Source: Capsicum annuum (lineage: Eukaryota > Streptophyta > Magnoliopsida > Solanales > Solanaceae). Taken from it: a stretch of DNA of 64,000 bases. Both the position numbers and the translations under genes were made by a program. The notes beneath the pieces were generated by a model. That model searched no databases, was not told the origin of the DNA, and worked only from the letters and a program-made list of their open reading frames with translations. Position 1 is the stretch's first letter, and every line of letters starts with the position of its first letter. The stretch covers positions 127,215,673-127,279,672 of the forward strand of contig NC_061116.1 in assembly GCF_002878395.1 (NCBI RefSeq), read 5' to 3'. Shown here piece after piece: positions 57,761-64,000 of the stretch.

Positions 57761-59260
57761 ATTCATCGCTTGGCCAATCTTAGAGTTTGCCTTTTTGGCT
57801 CTTAGAATGGTGGTATGTTGGTACAAAAAAGTGGTTTGGTGGTCTCTTGGTGTAGATATCAAGGAGAAGAAAATTCTAAATATTGTCTTGAAGAAAATCA
57901 AGAGTGATATAGTTGGGAAAAAAGTATTAATATTTGAGATCAATGGTGATGGTACCTTTCGGTACTAAGGAAGGTTATGTGTTCCTGACATCGATGGTTT
58001 GCGAGAAAGGGCATTAACTGAGGTGCATAAATCACACTACGTTGTTCATCCCAATTCGATGAAAATGTATGATCTCAAGGAGATGTATTAGTGGAATGGT
58101 ATGAGAAAGGATGTGGATGATTTTGTGGCCAAGTGTTTGGTGTGTCAAAAAGTGAAAATTAAGCAGATGAGGCCTAGAGGCTTGTATCAGGAAATTGAAT
58201 AGCCTAAATGGAAATGGGAAATGATAAACATGGATTTTGTTACCGATGTTCCTCGATCTAGGAACCAATTTGATTCGGTTTGGGTTATCATGGATAGGAT
58301 GACAAAGTCAACTCACTTCTTGCCAGTAAGGACTAACTTATTAGTTGAGGATTATGCGAGATTTTATCTTTATAAGATTATGAAGAAGGAAAGGGTACCT
58401 ATTTCAATTATCTTGATCATTGTATGCATTTTTCATCTCACTTTTGGTTGTCATTTTAGAAAGGGTTGGGTACTAAGGTTAATCTGAGTACTGCTTTTCA
58501 TCTGTACATAGATGGGCAAGCAGAAAGGACTATTCGAACATTGGAAGATATGTTTTATGCATATCTAATTGATTATGGTGGTAATTTGGTTGATCATCTA
58601 CCTCTTATAGAGTTTTCTTATAATAATAGCTATCATATTATCATTGGGATGGCCCCTTTTGAGAATTATATGGTAGGAGGTATAGATCTCCTATTAGGTG
58701 GTTTGAGCTTAGTGTGGCAGATATATTTGGCTTGAAGGTTTATCTGGCTATGGATAAGGCAAAGATGGGTCTGTATAGGCTTAAGGCTATCCAAAATCGC
58801 CAAAATTCCTATGCGGATATAAGTCATAGGGACTTGGAGTTTGAGGTTAGGGATATGGTATTCCAAAAGGTGTCTCCTATGAAAGGAGTAATGCAGTTTG
58901 GGAAAAAAGAAAAGTTCAGTCCCTGATATGTTTGTCCTTATGTGGGTTTGAAGAGGGTTCGTAATTTTGCATATGAATTGAAGTTGCCTTCTAGTTTGAG
59001 TTGCATCCATTCGACTTTCCATGACTTTATGTTGAGAAAGTGTATAGGTGATCCTTCATTGGTTGTTCTTTTATAAGGATTGGGTATCTCGGATTCTCTG
59101 TCTTATGAAAAGATCTCGGTTGAGATATTCGATCGGCAGGTTCGTCAATTAAAGACCAAGGATACAGCTTCAGTTAAGGTTCTATGACAAAACCACAAGG
59201 TAGAATAAGTTACTTGGAAAATGGAAAAGGACATGAAGTTCAACTATCCGCATTTGTTTT
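57761..59260 (+). pseudogene. Integrase and chromodomain of Tekay E (broken)
   Basis: The zinc-binding half shows AKCLVCQKVKIKQMRPRG at about 58130. The core has EMINMDFVTDVPRSRNQFDS (first Asp, 58221 on), a decayed second Asp region (SIILIIVCIFHL) and an intact Glu block YIDGQAERTIRTLEDMF (58500-58560). Downstream are HLPLIEFSYNNSYH, DLEFEVRDMVFQKVSPMKGV and a GPY/F-like segment. The chromodomain at about 59095-59260 reads YEKISVEIFDRQVRQLKTKD and ends near YPHLF. Frameshifts lie near 58420 and 58660 and stops at 58924 and 59075. Confidence 0.85.
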
Positions 59261-59440
59261 TTGCTCTAGATATTCATGTGGAATGTATGTATTCTTCATC
59301 ATATCTTTGTTTTCTAACTTGGTTAAAGAAAGGTTGATTTTCTTGCATCTTTGTTTTTTAACTTAGTTAAAGGTTGGAATGGTTATATTAGGGTGTAATT
59401 CATTCTTGTACTACCTTGTCCGTCATTTAAGGATGAATGA

Positions 59441-59455
59441 TCCTAGCGGGAGAGA
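59441..59455 (+). promoter_or_regulatory. Polypurine tract of Tekay E
   Basis: AGCGGGAGAGA directly before the 3' LTR; slightly degraded from the AAGGGGGAGA form. Confidence 0.7.
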
Positions 59456-61097
59456 CCAAAACACCTTGGGTTTTAACCCTTAGAAAATTTCTTGGTTTTT
59501 AGCTTCTGGACATCATACGAATTGGGGTACTTCTAGTATGATATGGTATGGTTTGGTTGGTCTTGGTCGTATGCTGGCCAGTGTGGGTTGGATGGTTTCT
59601 TTCCAAGGTACGGCTGGAAAATACAAGTTGTATGTTAGGGTACTAATAGTAAGGTGTCAATTGTATATTGCCCTAAGTTTAGTCTAGGTGATTCTATTCT
59701 ACCAAGGGTATAATTTCATAGTACTAATCGTGTGGTTAGGTATGGTTTGGCATTGGTGGTCATATGTTCGACAATGTTGGGGTCCAAGGAGAGGCTTAAG
59801 GTACGAGATAAGGGTACCACTCATACCCTAGGGTAGATTGGGGTGGGGTGGTTGTACTATCCTATGGGGATTTTTTGTAGTTTAAGTTGAGGGTAATCTA
59901 GATATTTCCCCACTTAACCTCTTAAGAACCCATGACTTATATCACTCTTAGGACATCATTTACCCTAGTATTCTCATCAAAAACACAATCTCTCTCAAAT
60001 TCTCTCAAGGCTCTTCGGTTAAGCAAGGCTAGAATTTTCTTCAAGGTGGTCAATTTAGGACTTACAAAGGTGGTTTCTCTCCGTCATCTTCATAATCTAA
60101 GGCATTTAATCCTCCTTCATTGTTAGTTCCAACTAAAAGCATGTTTTATGAAATGTTTTCATGGCATAATAGTTGCATGGTTTTGGTTTTTCAAACATAT
60201 GTTAGGGGTTTTGGTTATAAAGGTTGATTATGGTTTTCCTATGTCTTCTACTTATTGTTTTCATATTATAATGGTAGTTTGGAGATTTTGTTGCATGGGA
60301 ATGGTTAATTGGTACTTAGTTTTGTTTTTGGAAACTATATGCCCTTAACATGTTTGATAAAGTGCCTATGAGAATGTTTTGGTTAAATTGTTGGACTTTA
60401 ATTGAACTACTGCATGATATAACGTGGTAATGGAACCCTAAATGTTATAAATGGTTTAAATGGTTTGGAATGTCTAAATGGTAAGGTCTTGGTGGTTATG
60501 GTTGGTCTAGTTGAAAGCCTTGTAGGGTATAAGGGAATCCCCCAAGCAAACTTAATAACAAACATCTTGTGGGGTACATGGGATTTCCCTAAGTCAACTT
60601 AATAATGTAATCTATGGGGACATAGGAATCCCTTAAAAAGGATAGCTAAGGACATTCTTTGCAGCTATAGTCAGTATGACAATACCACTACTTATAGCCT
60701 TGGTTAATAATAAATAAAATGGTGGTTTGGTTGTGTAGTAACGGTTTTAATTGGGAAATAATGGCGGGTGTGATAGCTAACCATGAAGGTATGAGTCTAA
60801 TGGAAAGACACTAGAAACTAATATTTGCCGACATGAGGATTGGACATGGCGACCATATAAGATACTTATAGGGTACATGGTAATCCCCTAAGTACACTTG
60901 TACATATGTATCATGGAGAGAAAAGGGTACTCAAGAATCCCCTACTCCTTTGGTATCTCCGGTATATATCGGGACCCGTTCATAGGGTTACACTGGACGT
61001 ATGTAGCCCATGGGTAGTTCTAGGATAGTTAAGCTACACATACCTAGGTTAATGGTTTTAAAGGCATGCTAAACCCGATTTTCTTTCCCTACATGGT

Positions 61098-61130
<33 letters not shown>

Positions 61131-61883
61131 ATGTGTGTGTATGTGTGTGTGTATGTATGTGTGTGTGTGTTCGTATGGTTGTAAATACATATGGTTGGTT
61201 TATTTGGTTTAAAAATTGGTATTATGTTATCCTTATCTTGAGTGCATGCTAGTGTTCACCTGCTAACCCTTCTTCAGGTGTTGTATCCCCACACGATGCG
61301 GAAACTAGTTATTCTACTTCTCCTACTTAGTGATCGAATTTGGGATCAGTTGTTGGATTGAAGTGGTGAGCTTCCATATTATAGAAGGCTCCATTCATAT
61401 CATAGATGTCCTTACATAGTATGGTTATTTCGTAGACATTGGTTTTGGCTATGGTTAGGGGCATGTCCAAATCGAATATTATTTTACTTTCGGTAGAGGC
61501 TTTGTGGGACTACTATGGGTTAGTATGGGCGGTGTTGGTAGTAGTGTCAGCCTTGTCGTTGGTATGGTACTATGGTTGATACCATTTGGCTGTCTTTATG
61601 ATTGTTCCACCCTATTATTTTATGGACTCGTACTTGGTTATTATTTTAGTTTTTGTATGGTTATTGGTTGGGTATTAGATAGTTGGACATGCTTAGGTTG
61701 GTTACGGTCATGGACCTATCCTAGAGTTTGGATTTGTACAAATATGCTATCTTGTTATATGTTTGGAATTCATCAAACTTAGGGTGTGCATTTGGATGGT
61801 TGGGTTGGGTATCGGGGGTGGGCCCCGATCCTTGCTGGACTTGGGATGCCCATTACGACAAGGCCCCAGTTTGAGTCGTTTCA
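59456..61883 (+). repeat. 3' LTR of Tekay E
   Basis: 2,428 bp. The start is mutated (CCAAAACACCTTGGG for TGAAATACCCTAGG) and the end is GAGTCGTTTCA. It matches 52066-54386 along its length. A dinucleotide repeat at 61098-61170 has expanded. The 92-codon open frame at 61504 is not a gene. Confidence 0.88.
61098..61170 (+). repeat. (TA)n(TG)n microsatellite in the Tekay E 3' LTR
   Basis: About 25 bases of TA followed by about 48 bases of TG with interspersed TATG. The 5' LTR has only about 25 bases at the same place (53661-53685), so the tract has grown or shrunk since insertion. Confidence 0.9.
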
Positions 61884-63902
61884 TATGAACTAGGTTCGGC
61901 ATCTCAATCTCTACAAATCGGGCTGCGATATGTCTTTCAAAATCATTGATACGTGCCTATAAATCAGTACAAAACTCTGATATAGAAACTATGTGTACGG
62001 CATCCCATCTGGCCTCTATCATCTCTAGTAGAGTTCGAACCCTTGGTTGAATCTGCCCATATAGAGTAGCTGCCTAGATCTCAACAACACATAACCGCTT
62101 ATTATTATCTCTCTAACTATCCACTAAGCTCTAAAAGAAATTATGAGATAACAAATTTATACATGTAGCAGCAACTATAGTGGATGGGCGAGGGGGCAAT
62201 GAAGAAGCACCCACTAGCTCTGAATTGGAAGTCAGGGTTGATGAAGAAGTGTTGGTGTCCTCTCACCCTGAGTACTTAAATCTGAGACCTCTCTCTGCTC
62301 CCCCATATCAAGATCAACTCTAACTCCTACATCACATCCATGATAAACACTAGGATTTGTGGAAAATGAAGGGCCCTCCGTTTGTACTAGAGGTACTGTG
62401 GCAGGCCCACTAGGTCACCTGGGAAGATCTGAGCAAGCAAAATCCTTTATAGTTTTCGCCTATGCAGTGGTTGTCATTAGTACTCTCTCATTAACTCCTG
62501 GTATCTCTAGTACACCTGCCTCATCACAAAATCTCTTAATAAGGCACAAAAATTGCAAATTTGTCTCCTCTCCAAAGCCTCTATCATGAATCTTATGTCA
62601 GGGAATGGCTACAAAGTCATTATCATACCCGACCATCATACTAGCATTCAGGGAGACTCCATTCCAAGTCAACACATTATTTGAAGCAGTCAGGAATAAT
62701 CTTATCTCTTATGAGAAACCACCAGAACTTAGCATCAAATATCAATAAGGCTTTCTTTATCACACCATGTCCTTCGATCCACAGGGTCTCATCACTAAAG
62801 GTGAAATATAGCCAGCTATTCACCTAGTCATCTCAACTCTCTTACATCTATGATCTGCCTCCCTCGTGATATGTATATCACATGCGACTCACAGTCTGCA
62901 GTCACCTCTATTGTAGATACTAGAGTGATAAATTTTGGACCAAAAATAACCTGGTGGACCAGTTGTGACTGCTCCGTATGGATCATTATACCTTAAAATT
63001 TATGAATCAGAAGAAATAATATGGCACGATATATGCATGTAACTCTCGTACCAAGGTCGGGCTATAAAAATCGAGTGGTCTAGTCGTCCACTCCAACTGA
63101 TAACAATTAAAGGAAGTCTAAAACTGTGGTACTCTACTTAACCCAAATAAATTAATCCTGCGCTCCTTCAAAATAAGCCTCTTTGGCCTGTCGGTCTTTG
63201 AGATACGACTCTCTATATCATATATCATCCACATTTTCTCCACATACCATCTCAGTTTATCCTTATCGAGAGGTGCCTTCGAGTATATGTAGGGGCGGTA
63301 GAAATCTATCCCTATTGTGTTGGTACATTCTCATATCAAATGGGCACCTCATGGAAAGCTTGCTCTGTACCTTCCTCAGAATATGGTACACCTGATGGTT
63401 GTTCATAAGCTACGGTACCCCCTTAGACTAGGGTACCACTGATGACTCCTCCTAATCTTCAACCTCAGACGAATCTTAGGACCGCTCTTTAGACTGGGGG
63501 TCTTGAGCTATACCTTGTGAAACTAGCTCAGAATCTACCTCAGCCTCATGATCATTATCACTTGGTGGAGAAGAGTATGGAGGTGATCTATGGGATGACT
63601 TCATCCTCGGTCGATCTAGAGCTACCTAGGCAGCCTGAATAGCATCAGTCTGAGACCTAGGTCGGGTAAAGGCTGGCCTCTTACCCCCACCATGAGAGCT
63701 CGGGTAGTGGCTTTCCTATAGTGCCCAAGATAATATTCTCAGCTAACTGGCGCACCTAAACTCTAGTCACTCTATGTATCACCCTGACTGCAGTTGCTCT
63801 AAGCTATGAAATAGGGTACTCTTCCACTGAGCTACTGGGCTTGGGGGACTTATATTGTATCCTTGATGTATCAACCTTCTTCTTAGCAGATTTTGGTGCC
63901 AT
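61884..63902 (-). pseudogene. T32 ORF of element 4, N-terminal and central part (PF20167-like)
   Basis: ATG at 63902 on the - strand opens MAPKSAKKKVDTSRIQYKSP, a basic N-terminus; a parallel start is seen in element 2. After a charged D/E/S-rich stretch (63600-63450), the domain is recognisable through ALLIFDAKFWWFLIRDKIIP at about 62745-62685, which fits the family pattern 'l.f.akfW..lvr..l.Pt'. Near 62060-61890 QPRVRTLLEMIEARWDAV and ARINDFERHIAARFVEIE look like a C-terminal coiled coil. Frames change several times. Tekay E interrupts it at TATGA (61884-61888). Function unknown. Confidence 0.6.
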
Positions 63903-64000
63903 ATGTACTTGAAAAAATAGGCATTAGTTTCCAACATAAAATGAGGGATTGCAAATGTTGAATAAAAATATCGAAGTCTTAAAAGATTGAATTTTTCCTT
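63903..64000 (-). other. Leader of the element 4 T32 ORF
   Basis: On the - strand, 98 bases upstream of the ATG. They resemble the leader in element 2 (a GAGGGATTGCAAA word and a T-rich run just before the ATG). Element 4 continues beyond the window. Confidence 0.5.

Larger units (their letters stand above)
52066..61883 (+). mobile_element. Tekay-type Ty3/gypsy chromovirus E, full length but broken, TSD TATGA
   Basis: A 9.8-kb element with both LTRs (52066-54386; 59456-61883), primer site, gag, protease, RT, RNase H, integrase, chromodomain and polypurine tract, and a perfect TSD TATGA at 52061-52065 and 61884-61888. It is the most complete retroelement in the window. Over about 205 bases near the LTR start I count about 25 differences between the two LTRs, so it is old. 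It lies inside the C-terminal part of the T32 ORF of element 4. Confidence 0.92.

Noticed and set aside
52107..61782. Hydrophobic open frames at 52107, 53672, 54038, 60148 and 61504
   Set aside because: All lie inside the Tekay E LTRs; the 54038 and 61504 frames are the same LTR segment in two copies.

Overview
The window looks like intergenic, repeat-packed chromatin from a flowering plant. A solanaceous genome (pepper, tomato or tobacco type) is my best guess, from the style of the LTR sequences and the abundance of Tekay-type chromoviruses; that is recognition from memory and was not tested. I find no intact host gene, tRNA, rRNA or CRISPR array. Every coding trace is a broken retrotransposon reading frame. 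Most of the sequence can be tiled by about ten LTR retroelements inserted into one another, and four insertions have perfect 5-bp target-site duplications (TSDs).

Layout, left to right. Element 1 (+ strand, about 1-14077; its 5' end lies outside the window) carries a broken plant-transposon-protein ORF (PF20167/Transposase_32-like, called T32 here). It is split by a solo Tekay-type LTR (1181-4020, TSD GTAGT), followed by an inserted Tekay chromovirus A (4627-11085), and ends in a 3' LTR (12569-14077). Element 2 (- strand, 20807 down to 14078) has an LTR, an Athila/Tat-type primer site, a gag-protease pseudogene, a post-pol motif and a second T32 ORF, with no reverse transcriptase or integrase. 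Element 3 (- strand, about 34171 down to 20808) has an LTR, the same type of primer site, a doubtful gag and a T32-like ORF. Its LTR is interrupted by element C, a 7.95-kb element without recognisable genes (25385-33335, TSD GGAAA) whose LTRs belong to Tekay A's family. A SIRE-type Ty1/copia element with an envelope-like region follows (- strand, 34172-40252). Tekay chromovirus B (+, 40253 to about 49930) truncates it, and B's integrase is split by a solo LTR (46243-48856, TSD ACTTA). Element 4 (- strand, 63902 down to about 49931) is a fourth T32 carrier, interrupted by Tekay chromovirus E (52066-61883, TSD TATGA).

How the parts relate. Tekay A, B and E have LTR - Met-tRNA primer site - gag - protease - RT - RNase H - integrase - chromodomain - polypurine tract - LTR, all inactivated by stops, frameshifts and active-site changes. 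The T32 carriers are the less ordinary component. Read without their insertions, they place a T32 ORF after gag-protease or near the 3' end, followed by an internal G-rich tract and then the polypurine tract and LTR. In the one copy where it can be checked (element 2), the pol genes are missing. In elements 1 and 2 a cluster of short palindromic words in the LTR recurs upstream of the T32 ORF. This architecture is the best candidate in the window for something under-described.
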